Below, one piece after another: positions 38,048-46,197 of a DNA stretch of 64,000 nt. The stretch is taken from NCBI RefSeq assembly GCF_900100305.1, contig NZ_FNEY01000018.1:35334-99333 (forward strand), written 5' to 3'. The notes beneath the pieces are model-generated. The model was not told the DNA's origin, ran no database searches, and saw only the letters and a program-made list of their open reading frames with translations. The stretch is from Paracidovorax citrulli (GTDB taxonomy: Bacteria; Pseudomonadota; Gammaproteobacteria; Burkholderiales; Burkholderiaceae_C). The stretch's first letter is position 1, and the number at the start of each line of letters is the position of its first letter. Made by a program: the position numbers and the translations under genes.

Positions 38048-38671
38048 ATGAGCAGCATCGACCTCGACCGGATCAACGCCGAACTCGGCCACAACGCGCA
38101 GGGCCTCGTGGACTGGGCCATCGGCCTGGGCCAGCCCGCCATCGTCACCACCAACTTCCGCCCGTTCGAGGCCGTGATCCTGCACATGTGCACGCGCGCC
38201 CGGCCGGACATCCCGGTCGTGTGGATGGACAACGGCTACAATACCGAGGCCACCTACAGGTTCGCCGACGAAGTGACGCGCCAACTCGGGCTCAACCTGC
38301 GCATCTACCTGCCGCTGCGCTCGCGTGCCCACCGCGAGGCGGTGGACGGTCCCACGCCTGCGCTGGACGACCCCCGTCACGCCGCGTTCACGCAGGAGGT
38401 CAAGCTCGAGCCCTTCGCGCGGGCCCTGCGGGAGACGGCCCCCAAGGTCTGGTTCACGGCCCTGCGCGCCACCGATACGGCCGTGCGTGCGCGGATGGAT
38501 CCGGTGAGCCTCAACCCCGACGGCCTCGTCAAGGTCGCGCCGCTGCTGCACTGGAGCTCCAAGGACCTGTACGAGTACTGCCAGGCGCAGGGCCTGCCCA
38601 ACAATTTCGACTACGTGGATCCGACCAAAGGCGAAGACAACCGGGAGTGCGGCCTGCATCTGGCCCACTGA
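38048..38671 (+). CDS. cysH: Phosphoadenylyl-sulfate reductase family protein (CysH)
   Basis: A 207-residue cytoplasmic enzyme that reduces PAPS or APS to sulfite in assimilation. The PP-loop-like nucleotide region is present in altered form: VTTNFRPFEAVILHM (residues 32-46) where many relatives have an SGGxDS-like start. WMDNGYNTEATYRFADEV follows, and the C-terminal ECGLH holds the single catalytic Cys. The CC pairs that bind 4Fe-4S in APS reductases are absent, which points to the thioredoxin-dependent PAPS type. At 207 residues it is shorter than the usual 230-250. No other cys gene is in the window. Confidence 0.82.
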   Translation: MSSIDLDRINAELGHNAQGLVDWAIGLGQPAIVTTNFRPFEAVILHMCTRARPDIPVVWMDNGYNTEATYRFADEVTRQLGLNLRIYLPLRSRAHREAVDGPTPALDDPRHAAFTQEVKLEPFARALRETAPKVWFTALRATDTAVRARMDPVSLNPDGLVKVAPLLHWSSKDLYEYCQAQGLPNNFDYVDPTKGEDNRECGLHLAH

Positions 38672-38705
38672 CAGCGCGCCCGTGGCGGCGCCTCTCTCCA
38701 CCCCG

Positions 38706-38732
38706 AAGGGCATGCTTGCATGCCCTTTTTTT
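38706..38732 (+). terminator. Intrinsic terminator after cysH
   Basis: A perfect 10-bp stem AAGGGCATGC/GCATGCCCTT with a two-base TT gap (effective loop larger) is followed by a T run to 38732. It lies 35 bp after the cysH stop. Confidence 0.85.
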
Positions 38733-38902
38733 ATGCCTGGGTGCTCACGTGGGCAGTAGTCCTGGGCTGACGCGGCCATACCCCGCGAACCTACGCGACC
38801 ATGCCAGGCCGACTTTTACAGTGCCTCCATCGCATCCCGCAAGGGTTCCACCCCGCACTGGAGTGGATGGCGGACGCGACGCACCGAAGAGAGGACACGT
38901 CC

Positions 38903-39121
38903 ATGAACGAAGACACCATCAAGGGCAACTGGAAGCAATTCACCGGAAAGATCAAGGAGCAGTGGGGCAAGCTGACCGACGACGACCTCGATGTGGTCGC
39001 CGGCAAGCGCGACCAGTTCCTGGGCAAGCTGCAGGAGCGCCAGGGCCTCGCACGCGATGCCGCCGAGGAGGAACTCAAGGCCTGGCAGGAGCGCCACCCC
39101 GATTTCCGTTTCGACAAGTGA
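38903..39121 (+). CDS. CsbD-family stress protein
   Basis: A 72-residue small hydrophilic protein. MNEDTIKGNWKQFTGKIKEQ opens the CsbD domain, then WGKLTDDDLDVVAGKRDQFL and a helical tail ending RHPDFRFDK. CsbD proteins are general-stress proteins of unknown mechanism. ATG 38903 with GAGAGGACACG upstream gives the normal family start. A longer in-frame start at 38801 adds an unconserved tail. It is followed 71 bp later by the Cys-repeat protein. Confidence 0.9.
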   Translation: MNEDTIKGNWKQFTGKIKEQWGKLTDDDLDVVAGKRDQFLGKLQERQGLARDAAEEELKAWQERHPDFRFDK

Positions 39122-39192
39122 TCCGTTCGGACTCCTGCTCTCTCGCAGCATTTTCTGAAAACCAACCCCTTCACTGACTTGAGGAGAAAACA

Positions 39193-39771
39193 ATGAAGCA
39201 CGCACGCAATCTGCTCGCCCTGGCCGTCGCCGGCCTGCTCGCCACGTCCGGCATGGCCATGACCAAGGAAGAGCACAAGGCCGCGAACGACCGCATCTCC
39301 GCCGACTACAAGGCCGCCAAGGCCAAGTGCGACGGCATGACGGGCAACGCCAAGGACGTCTGCCAGAAGGAAGCCAAGGGCAACGAGAAGATCGCCAAGG
39401 CCGAGCTGGAAGCCCAGTACAAGCCCAGCGACAAGAACACCTACAAGGTGGCCGAGGCCCGCGCGGATGCCGCCTACGACGTCGCCAAGGAAAAGTGCGA
39501 CGACCTGCAGGGCGACGCCAAGAGCGTCTGCCAGAAGGATGCCAAGGCCGCCCACGTGAAGGCCAAGGAAGACGCCAAGGTGGCCCGCGCCCAGGCCAAG
39601 CCCGCCGACACCATGACAGAGAAGAATGCCAAGGTGGCGGAAACCAAGAAGGACGCTGCCGAAGAGAAGCGCGAAGCCGACTACAAGGCCGCCAAGGAAC
39701 GCTGCGACACCATGAACGGCGATGCCAAGGACAAGTGCGTTGCCGACGCCAAGCGCATGTACAACCAGTAA
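39193..39771 (+). CDS. Exported protein with three Cys-pair repeats
   Basis: A 192-residue protein with a signal peptide (residues 1-22, ending SGMAM or nearby). The mature part is Lys/Ala/Asp/Glu-rich and helical. It has three copies of a 25-residue motif Y-x2-AK-x2-CD-x3-G-(D/N)-AK-x2-C-x3-AK at about 39-62, 95-118 and 164-187. The Cys pairs are 46/57, 102/113 and 171/182, each C-x10-C, which would suit periplasmic disulfides. GAGGAGAAAACA before the ATG is a strong Shine-Dalgarno. Similar proteins are sometimes named TolA-like, but no TolA domain is seen. I infer a stress-related periplasmic role from the CsbD neighbour. Confidence 0.75.
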   Translation: MKHARNLLALAVAGLLATSGMAMTKEEHKAANDRISADYKAAKAKCDGMTGNAKDVCQKEAKGNEKIAKAELEAQYKPSDKNTYKVAEARADAAYDVAKEKCDDLQGDAKSVCQKDAKAAHVKAKEDAKVARAQAKPADTMTEKNAKVAETKKDAAEEKREADYKAAKERCDTMNGDAKDKCVADAKRMYNQ

Positions 39772-39816
39772 GCGTACTGGTGGGAGCCATGGCACGCCAC
39801 GCCATGGCCCTCTGTG

Positions 39817-39853
39817 GGCCGAGGTCTCCTGACGGGGGCTTCGGCCTTTTTTT
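39817..39853 (+). terminator. Intrinsic terminator after Cys-repeat gene
   Basis: GGCCGAGGTC pairs with GGCTTCGGCC (one G-T pair and small mismatches) and is followed by seven T. It is 45 bp after the stop codon. Confidence 0.7.
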
Positions 39854-39977
39854 GTGGCCATGCCGGGAGACATGGCATGCCCGCACCAGGGCCCGAAGGC
39901 TGACCTGCATCAAAGCTCCCGGCCGGGGCTGCGCCTAAGCTGCATCGCTCATCGCAAGCCAAGGATTGGAGAGATGC

Positions 39978-40493
39978 ATGGCCGCACTGCAATGGTCGGA
40001 GGGTCTCGCACTGGACCTGCCCCTGATGGATGAAACGCACGAGGAGTTCGTCGCCCTGCTGGCCGCCGTCGAACAGGCGGGCGACGAGGCGCTGCTGCCC
40101 GCATGGCGTGCGCTCGTGGCCCACACCACGGAGCACTTCGCACGCGAAGACGCCTGGATGGCCGCCACCCGCTTCGCCTCCGGCAACTGCCACAGCCTGC
40201 AGCACAAGGTGGTGCTGCAGGTCATGGGCGAGGGCACGGCCCGCGCGGAGGCGGGCGAGTCTGCCGTGCTGCGCCACATGGCTGGCGAGCTGGCGGTGTG
40301 GTTCCCCCAGCACACCCAGACCATGGATGCTGCGCTGGCCCTGCACCTGCGCCGCGTGGGCTACGATCCCGCCAGCGGCACTGTGCATGCGCCCGGCGCG
40401 CTGCCGGCCGAGCCCATTCATGGTTGCGGCGGCGCGTGTTCCAGCGATTCGACGGGGCCGGAAACCGAAAGTCGGGCCGCCACCGCCGCCTGA
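39978..40493 (+). CDS. Bacteriohemerythrin-like protein
   Basis: A 171-residue protein with a four-helix hemerythrin domain for a di-iron, O2-binding centre. Candidate ligands are His in DETHEEFVALL, His and Glu in HTTEHFAREDAW, two His in SLQHKVVL and the preceding NCH, and His/Asp in FPQHTQTMDAAL. The order is as in the family. The C-terminal 35 residues after the domain are an unusual tail with Cys-Gly-x2-Cys (GCGGAC) and Ser/Thr. ATG 39978 with GGAGAG nearby is chosen. TTG 39966 would add four residues. It stands alone. Confidence 0.85.
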   Translation: MAALQWSEGLALDLPLMDETHEEFVALLAAVEQAGDEALLPAWRALVAHTTEHFAREDAWMAATRFASGNCHSLQHKVVLQVMGEGTARAEAGESAVLRHMAGELAVWFPQHTQTMDAALALHLRRVGYDPASGTVHAPGALPAEPIHGCGGACSSDSTGPETESRAATAA

Positions 40494-40592
40494 GCCGGTG
40501 TCGCCGCCTTCGCCCGGTGACTCGATTCTCGGCTTCGATGCCTCCGCATCACCGGGCGCCAGCGCAGCCTCCCTTGCACGCATGGCCCATGC

Positions 40593-40916
40593 TCACAGGC
40601 GCGAACGCCCCAGGCGCAGTGCGGCCATGCGCCAGGCCAGCAGGCGCATGGCCTGCGTGAAAACCGGGCTCGGTGCCGGGCGCATGCGGGCCGTCTGGAG
40701 TACGGCCTGCTTCGCGCTGCGCAAGGCATCGCGGTCCCGGGCTTCCCACGCCGCCAGCAACCGGTCCCGGTAGCGTTCCAGCCGGGCGGTCTCCTCCGGG
40801 CCGAGGAGCGCGGGTGCCGTGGCCGCCCCGGGCTCCTGCCACGACGACAGGTATCCCGACCAGGCCGCGGCGCTGCGCCGGGCGGCATCCGCGATGGCGG
40901 CGGTGTCCCCGCTCAT
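40593..40916 (-). CDS. Small helical protein coupled to creD
   Basis: A 107-residue soluble protein of unknown family, rich in Ala, Arg and Leu, predicted all-helical, with no signal or membrane segment. Its ATG overlaps the creD stop by four bases (ATGA at 40913-40916), so the two are probably translated together. A plausible link to cre stress signalling follows only from this position. Features seen are SGYLSSWQ near residue 20 and an Arg-rich C-terminus (AWRMAALRLGRSRL). Confidence 0.6.
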   Translation of the reverse strand: MSGDTAAIADAARRSAAAWSGYLSSWQEPGAATAPALLGPEETARLERYRDRLLAAWEARDRDALRSAKQAVLQTARMRPAPSPVFTQAMRLLAWRMAALRLGRSRL

Positions 40917-42322
40917 TGTCCGGCCTCCGTCCGCGCAGTGGAAGGCAGCGCCCGGCCACCGGAAGACAGCGCATACCAGTCCAGCTTGCGGGTGGCCACC
41001 ATCACGAACGCCAGCACGGCGAAGAGCAAAAGCGCCCCCACCACCAGCGCCGTCTGCTCCAGTTGCAGCAGCAGATAGAGCAGGCCGTAGAGCAGGGCGA
41101 TGCCCGCGCCGAACGGCAGGCCGCGCCGCACGCTGCGCAGCATGTGGCAGGCGTAGTAGGTCAGCAGCAGCACGCACGCGCCGGCCGCCGCAGCGTAGGC
41201 CGTGCCGAAAGGCAGGTGCTCGGACAGGCTCACCAGCAGCAGGAAAAAGCTGCACAGGGCGCTGCCCGCCAGCAGGTACTGCACCGGGTGCACGCGCAGC
41301 TGCTGCAGCAACTCGAACAGGCCCACGGCCACGAAGGTGAGCGCGATGAACAGCACGCCGTATTTCGTGGCGCGGTCCGAGAGCGAGTACGGATTGACGG
41401 GATCGATGAAGGACACGCCGAATGCGTCGGCGCAGCCCGCCTCGGCCGCGGCGGGCGGCTCGTAGGGCGCCGTATCGCCCCCGATTTCGCAGAGCCGCCG
41501 GCTGGCGGCCACGTCCTGCTGCGCTGTGGTGGCCAGCGCGGAGAGGTGCCAGCGCGCCGTGAACCCATCGTCGCCGATCGTGCGCTCCGACGGCAGGAAG
41601 CGGCCCCCGAACGACGGGTGCGGCCAGCTGCTCTGCAACTGCACGTCGGTGTTGCCCCCCAGGGGAACGATCGAGAGCCGCTCGGTGCCCACCAGTTCGA
41701 GATCCACGGAAACGCTCAGGGGCTCGCCGCGCCCGCGCAGCGATTCCGGCAGCGGCGTGTGCAGGCCGCGCGTGTAGGTAGGGTGGAAGGTGCCGGGCTT
41801 GAGCGCCAGCGGCTGTCCATCGACCTCCACCCGTGCGGCGCGGATGCCGCGTGCATCGCCCACGGCCAGCATGAGGATGGGCGCGCCGCACTGCATGCGC
41901 GATCCCTCCACCGTGGCGTGCGGCCGCAGGTCCGCGAGCGTGGCCCAGCGCGCGGTGACGTGGGCCTGGAGGGTATAGGCGTTGACCTGGTGCAGGCCGC
42001 GCGAAAGCTGCTGCATCGCGGCGCCAGACCGCACCTGCAGCGATTCGGGCATGGCCGTGAGCAGGAATTCGCGCCGCTGCTCGGTCGTGCGGCGCTCCTC
42101 CCCCTTGCCGGTCACGGCATCCCAGGTTTCCACGCAGGCGCTGTGCAGCACCGGTCCCAGCAGCGTCTGCGGCCCCGCCAGGCTCTGGGCCACGCTGCGG
42201 GTGGCTTCACTGCGGTAGTGCTGCCGGTCGCGCACGATGTTGTCGATCATGCCGAGCCCGAACAGCAGCAGCAGGGTGACCGCGACGAGCGCCGCGGCTT
42301 TGGCGAGAAAGGGGTGTTTCAA
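40913..42322 (-). CDS. creD: Inner-membrane protein CreD
   Basis: A 469-residue CreD/CbrC-like envelope protein. One N-terminal helix (about residues 8-25) precedes a large periplasmic domain to about 300, with LGPVLHSACVETWD and the beta-rich GGNTDVQLQSSWPHPSFGG. About five helices follow, including KYGVLFIALTFVAVGLFELL. CreD is the strongest CreBC-regulated gene in Enterobacteria and Aeromonas, tied to beta-lactam and colicin response. A cre-tag-like site lies 71-86 bp upstream. It is 147 bp downstream of creC on the same strand. Confidence 0.92.
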   Translation of the reverse strand: MKHPFLAKAAALVAVTLLLLFGLGMIDNIVRDRQHYRSEATRSVAQSLAGPQTLLGPVLHSACVETWDAVTGKGEERRTTEQRREFLLTAMPESLQVRSGAAMQQLSRGLHQVNAYTLQAHVTARWATLADLRPHATVEGSRMQCGAPILMLAVGDARGIRAARVEVDGQPLALKPGTFHPTYTRGLHTPLPESLRGRGEPLSVSVDLELVGTERLSIVPLGGNTDVQLQSSWPHPSFGGRFLPSERTIGDDGFTARWHLSALATTAQQDVAASRRLCEIGGDTAPYEPPAAAEAGCADAFGVSFIDPVNPYSLSDRATKYGVLFIALTFVAVGLFELLQQLRVHPVQYLLAGSALCSFFLLLVSLSEHLPFGTAYAAAAGACVLLLTYYACHMLRSVRRGLPFGAGIALLYGLLYLLLQLEQTALVVGALLLFAVLAFVMVATRKLDWYALSSGGRALPSTARTEAGQ

Positions 42323-42392
42323 GGAGTGCTCCTCCGGAGAGTGGTGGTGGAGGAGCAGTCTCGGCTCCGGGTGTGAGGGGGAAATGAGGCGT

Positions 42393-42408
42393 GTGAGGCG
42401 AGCGTGAA
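42393..42408 (-). promoter_or_regulatory. cre-tag-like CreB binding site
   Basis: On the minus strand TTCAC-N6-CTCAC differs by one base from the cre/blr tag TTCAC-N6-TTCAC bound by CreB/BlrA. It sits upstream of creD in the correct orientation. Confidence 0.5.
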
Positions 42409-42469
42409 GTGGCGTGCGCCGCCATCCGGCCCGGCGCGAGCCGCCGGCCTGCGCACCCCGGGGTGATCG

Positions 42470-43921
42470 TCAGCCGGCCAGTACCAGGGTCGCCCGCAGT
42501 CCCCGGGCGGTGCTGGCCACGTCGAGCCGGCCGCCGTGCAGCGCCATGACCCGTTTCACGATCGCCAGCCCCAGTCCCGAGCCGCTGCGCGTGCCGTCCG
42601 GCCGTGCGGTGGTGAAGAACCGCTCGCCCAGCCGGGGCAGGGCGTAGTCCGGCACCCCCGGTCCTTCGTCCTGCACCGAAGCGGCGGCACCGTCCAGCAC
42701 CACGCGCACGGTGCCGCCTTCGGGCGAGAAGTCGATGGCATTGTCGATGAGGTTGCCCAGGGCCAGGGTGATGAGTTCGGCCTCCCAGGGACCGCTTCCT
42801 CCGTCCCCTTCCAGCTGCAGACGCACCCCGCGCTGGGAGGCCCGCGCCTCGCACTGGCGCAGGGCCGCCTCGGCGCAGGCGCGCAGGGCCACCGGTGCGG
42901 CGCCGGCCTCCGCGTGCTGGCGCTGCTCCAGCTTGCTCAACTCCAGCAGGCGGTCCACGAGGCGCTGCAGCCGTTCGCTCTGGTCCACCACCTGGGCCGC
43001 GAACTGCCGGCGATCGTCCCCGGGCAGGTCGTCCTGCAGCAACTCGCCTGCGCCGCGGATGGCGGCCACGGGGCTCTTGAGTTCATGGGTCAGGGCGCGC
43101 ACGTAGCCCTCGATGTAGTCGCGGCCCGCGAGGCGTTCGCGCATGTGGTCCATGGCCCGCGCGAGGTCGCCGAGTTCTCCGGGCACGCGCGGCACGGCGG
43201 GCGGCGGCCCGCCCCCGTCGCCCGGTGCCTGCACGCTGAGGGCATAGTCGCGCAGGCGGCGTACGTGCCACACGGTCCATACGGTGACGGCCACGCCCAC
43301 GGCCGCGGAGAGCGCGAGCAGCAGCAATCCGCCCTGCAGCACCTTGCGTTCGGCCCGGTCGATGAAGCGCTGCACCGTGCGCGTCGGCTTGGCGACGGTA
43401 AGCACGCCTCCGATCCGCCGCTCGCCGCCCGGGGGGCCGTCGATCCAGATCGGCGCGGCCACGTACATCACGCCGCTGGTGTCGTCGGTCTGCACGTCGC
43501 GCGTGGCGCGGGCGCCGTATTCACCGCGCAGCGTGCGGGCCACGTCGCGCCACTGCGAATAGTCATCGCCCACGGCGCGCCGCTCGGTATCGAAGACCAC
43601 GCGCCCGCGCGCATCGGTCACGTAGATGCGGAAATCCAGCGTCTGCTTGGACAGCCCCCAGATGGAGGCATCGACCGGCCGGCTCGCGTAGCGCTGCACG
43701 TGGCGCGCGAAATCGCTGTTCTGCGCGCCGGCCGCCAGGCGCCCGCTCGCGAGGTCGTCGCTCGCCAGCTCCGCCAGCAGGTTGGCGGTGTCCACCATCA
43801 TGTCCTCCATCACCTCCCGCACGCTGGGCTTGATCTCGGCCGTGAACACCCGCAGCACGAAGAATGCCGCGATGCCGTTGATGAGGAAGAACGCGAAAAG
43901 CAGCCGCAGCCCGAGGCGCAT
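42470..43921 (-). CDS. creC: Sensor histidine kinase CreC
   Basis: A 483-residue membrane kinase. Helix 1 (residues 3-25), a periplasmic sensor to about 195, helix 2 (about 198-218), then a HAMP region near 219-270. The H-box ALTHELKSPVAAIRGAGELL holds the phospho-His near residue 284. The N-box (IDNAIDFSPEGG) and G-boxes (DEGPGVPD, GSGLGLAIVKRV) complete the ATPase. It is the partner of the response regulator 57 bp upstream (creB) and the MarC gene before that. CreC senses wall or growth-state signals in other bacteria, and its signal here is not known. Confidence 0.92.
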   Translation of the reverse strand: MRLGLRLLFAFFLINGIAAFFVLRVFTAEIKPSVREVMEDMMVDTANLLAELASDDLASGRLAAGAQNSDFARHVQRYASRPVDASIWGLSKQTLDFRIYVTDARGRVVFDTERRAVGDDYSQWRDVARTLRGEYGARATRDVQTDDTSGVMYVAAPIWIDGPPGGERRIGGVLTVAKPTRTVQRFIDRAERKVLQGGLLLLALSAAVGVAVTVWTVWHVRRLRDYALSVQAPGDGGGPPPAVPRVPGELGDLARAMDHMRERLAGRDYIEGYVRALTHELKSPVAAIRGAGELLQDDLPGDDRRQFAAQVVDQSERLQRLVDRLLELSKLEQRQHAEAGAAPVALRACAEAALRQCEARASQRGVRLQLEGDGGSGPWEAELITLALGNLIDNAIDFSPEGGTVRVVLDGAAASVQDEGPGVPDYALPRLGERFFTTARPDGTRSGSGLGLAIVKRVMALHGGRLDVASTARGLRATLVLAG

Positions 43922-43977
43922 GGGTCAAGCTCCTTGCCAGCGGAAGGGGGATGGCGCGAAGCGCGTCAGGGGCGGCT

Positions 43978-44661
43978 TCATACCTCTAGTGAATAGCCCA
44001 TGCCCCGGTGGGTATGGATGTACTCGCGCGACGGGTCGGCCTCGCGCAGCTTGGCGCGCAGGGTCTTGATGTGCGTGTCCACGGTGCGGTCGGTGCTCTC
44101 GCTGTCGCCGCCCCAGGCTCCGGCCAGCAGGGCCTCGCGCGTGTGGATGCGGCCCGCGCCCGCGAGCAGCTGGGACAGCAGGCGGTATTCCCGGCGCGTG
44201 AGCGCCAGCGGTCTTCCGTGCAGGTGCATGCGCTGGCCGGCGGCGTCGTCATGGAAGGGGCCGGTGACCGGGGAGGCGGGCGCCGCCGCAGGCGCGGCGG
44301 CACGGCGCAGCAGGGCCTTGGCCCGGGCGGCCAGTTCGCGCGGGCTGAAGGGCTTGGGCAGGTAGTCGTCGGCACCGAGTTCCAGGCCCAGCACGCGGTC
44401 GATCTCCTCTCCGTGGGCGCTGAGCATGAGCACGGGCAGGGCGCTGCCCTGCTGGCGCAGTTCGCGCAGCAGATCCAGGCCGCTGCCGTCGGGCAGGCCC
44501 ACGTCCAGCACCAGCAGGTCGAAGCGGTGGGCGCGCAGCAGGCCGCGGGCATCGCCCAGCAGCAGGCTGTGGCTCACCGCCAGGCCATCGCGTTCCAGGG
44601 CGTAGGCCACGGTGCGCGCGATGGCCGGATCGTCTTCCACGAGCAGCAGGCGGGCGGCCAT
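43978..44661 (-). CDS. creB: OmpR-type response regulator CreB
   Basis: A 227-residue two-domain regulator. The receiver (residues 1-115) has the acidic pair in LLLVEDDPAI, the phospho-Asp in FDLLVLDVGLPDG and the Lys in LPKPFSPREL. The C-terminal winged helix (about 140-225) carries LTRREYRLLSQLLAGAG and DRTVDTHIKTLRAKL. With CreC it forms the pair that in other species turns on creD through the cre tag. Its start is 2 bp from the marC stop, so it is in an operon with it. Confidence 0.92.
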   Translation of the reverse strand: MAARLLLVEDDPAIARTVAYALERDGLAVSHSLLLGDARGLLRAHRFDLLVLDVGLPDGSGLDLLRELRQQGSALPVLMLSAHGEEIDRVLGLELGADDYLPKPFSPRELAARAKALLRRAAAPAAAPASPVTGPFHDDAAGQRMHLHGRPLALTRREYRLLSQLLAGAGRIHTREALLAGAWGGDSESTDRTVDTHIKTLRAKLREADPSREYIHTHRGMGYSLEV

Positions 44662-44663
44662 GG

Positions 44664-45299
44664 TCAGCGCGCCACCAGGACGGGAAAGAGCTTGCCCAGC
44701 CCATCGGCCATCACCTCGACGGCCAGCGCGGCCAGGATCAGGCCCATGAGCCGCGTCATCACGTTGATGCCGGTCTTGCCCAGCACGCGCGCGATCGGGT
44801 CGGCGAGCGCGAAGCACACCGCCGTGGCCAGGGCGATCACCACACCGTAGCCCACCAGAGCGAGATGCTGCCAGACGGTCTGCGCCCGGTCGGCATAGAT
44901 CACCACGGTGGACATGCTCGCGGGCCCGGTGAGCAGCGGGATGGTGAGCGGCACCACGGCGATGCTGTCGCCCTGGGCGGCCTTCTCGGCGCCTTCTTCC
45001 AGTTCGTGCGTGTGCGGTTTCGCTTCCGCGGGCTGGGCGTTGAGCATGTTCATCGCGCTGATGAGCAGCAGCATGCCGCCGCCCACCTGAAAGCTCTGCA
45101 GCGAAATGTTGAAGAACTCCAGGATTTGCAGGCCCAGCAGCGCGCAGGCCGCGATGACGCAGAACGCGCTGAAGGCCGCCACCTGGATGGTGCGCCGCCG
45201 CTGCCGCGGCGAGAAACCGTCGGTGTAGTGGATGAAGAAGGGCACGATGGCCAGCGGGTTCACGATGGCCAGCAGGGTGATGAGGGGCTTGAGGTCCAT
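44664..45299 (-). CDS. MarC-family inner-membrane protein
   Basis: A 211-residue integral membrane protein with six helices. MDLKPLITLLAIVNPLAIVP is the conserved N-terminal helix. PLTIPLLTGPASMSTVVIY in the middle and INVMTRLMGLILAALAVEVM near the C-terminus are the family hallmarks. A charged loop with KPHTHELEEGAEKAAQ lies between helices 3 and 4. MarC proteins have no proven substrate; the historical link to multiple antibiotic resistance was withdrawn. Two bases separate it from creB, which places it at the head of the cre operon here. Confidence 0.9.
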   Translation of the reverse strand: MDLKPLITLLAIVNPLAIVPFFIHYTDGFSPRQRRRTIQVAAFSAFCVIAACALLGLQILEFFNISLQSFQVGGGMLLLISAMNMLNAQPAEAKPHTHELEEGAEKAAQGDSIAVVPLTIPLLTGPASMSTVVIYADRAQTVWQHLALVGYGVVIALATAVCFALADPIARVLGKTGINVMTRLMGLILAALAVEVMADGLGKLFPVLVAR

Positions 45300-45311
45300 G
45301 GGGTGTCCGGT

Positions 45312-46061
45312 TCAGCGGCCGCCGGAAACGTCCAGCAGGCTCATGGTGGTGTAGCTCGCGGCGTCCGACAGCAGCCAGACGATGGATTCGGCCACTTCTT
45401 CCGGCGTGCCGCCCCGGCCCATGGGCACCTGGTGGGCAAGGTCGCGCACACGGTCGGGCAACCCTCCGCTCGCGTGGATCTCGGTATCGATCAGGCCGGG
45501 CCGCACCGCGTTCACGCGGATGCCTTCCGCGGCCACTTCGCGCGCGAGGCCCACCGTGAGCACGTCGATGGCGCCCTTGGCTGCCGCGTAGTCCACGTAC
45601 TGGTGGGCGGCACCCAGGCGGGCTGCGGCGCTGGAAACGTTGACGATGCTGCCGCCCTGGCCGCCGCGCTGCAGGCCCATGCGCCGAACTGCCTCGCGGG
45701 CGCAGTAGAAGCTGCCCAGCACGTTGATGTCGAACATGCGCCGCAGCCGCTGGCCGCTCATCTCGGACACGCGTGCCGGCACGTCCACCACGCCGGCATT
45801 GTTCACCAGGCCCGACAGCCGGCCCCACTGCGCGTCCACCGCCTCGAACAGCGCCACGACCTGCGACTCGTCCGCCACGTCCGCCTGGATGGCCACGGCG
45901 TCGCCGCCTTCCTCCCGGATGGCATCGACCACGCGCCCCGCCGCAGCGGCATCGCGCGCATAGTTCACCGCCACGGCCCAGCCGTGCCGGGCGGCCAGCC
46001 GGGCGGTGGCGGCGCCGATGCCCCGGCTGCCTCCCGTCACCAAAACCACTTTTTTGTCCAT
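45312..46061 (-). CDS. Short-chain dehydrogenase/reductase
   Basis: A 249-residue NAD(P)-dependent oxidoreductase. The cofactor motif is VTGGSRGIGAATARLAARHG (residues 8-27), NNAG is at about 86-89, the catalytic Ser in VNVSSAAARLG near 142 and the YxxxK in YVDYAAAKGAIDV near 157-161. The C-terminal GG substrate-loop region ends in LLDVSGGR. It belongs to the glucose/3-oxoacyl reductase-like classical SDRs. It lies 12 bp upstream of marC on the same strand and may be co-transcribed. The substrate is not known. Confidence 0.9.
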   Translation of the reverse strand: MDKKVVLVTGGSRGIGAATARLAARHGWAVAVNYARDAAAAGRVVDAIREEGGDAVAIQADVADESQVVALFEAVDAQWGRLSGLVNNAGVVDVPARVSEMSGQRLRRMFDINVLGSFYCAREAVRRMGLQRGGQGGSIVNVSSAAARLGAAHQYVDYAAAKGAIDVLTVGLAREVAAEGIRVNAVRPGLIDTEIHASGGLPDRVRDLAHQVPMGRGGTPEEVAESIVWLLSDAASYTTMSLLDVSGGR

Positions 46062-46197
46062 GGGTGCGTCTCCTGCAAGAATGCCGTGGCGCGATTACAG
46101 CACTGCCGCGCCCGGCGCGGTCCGGCTGCTGCGATCGGTACCCGCCGCTCCCTCCCCCCGGGGGCGCTCAACCCGTTCATATCGAAGGAGTGACAAC

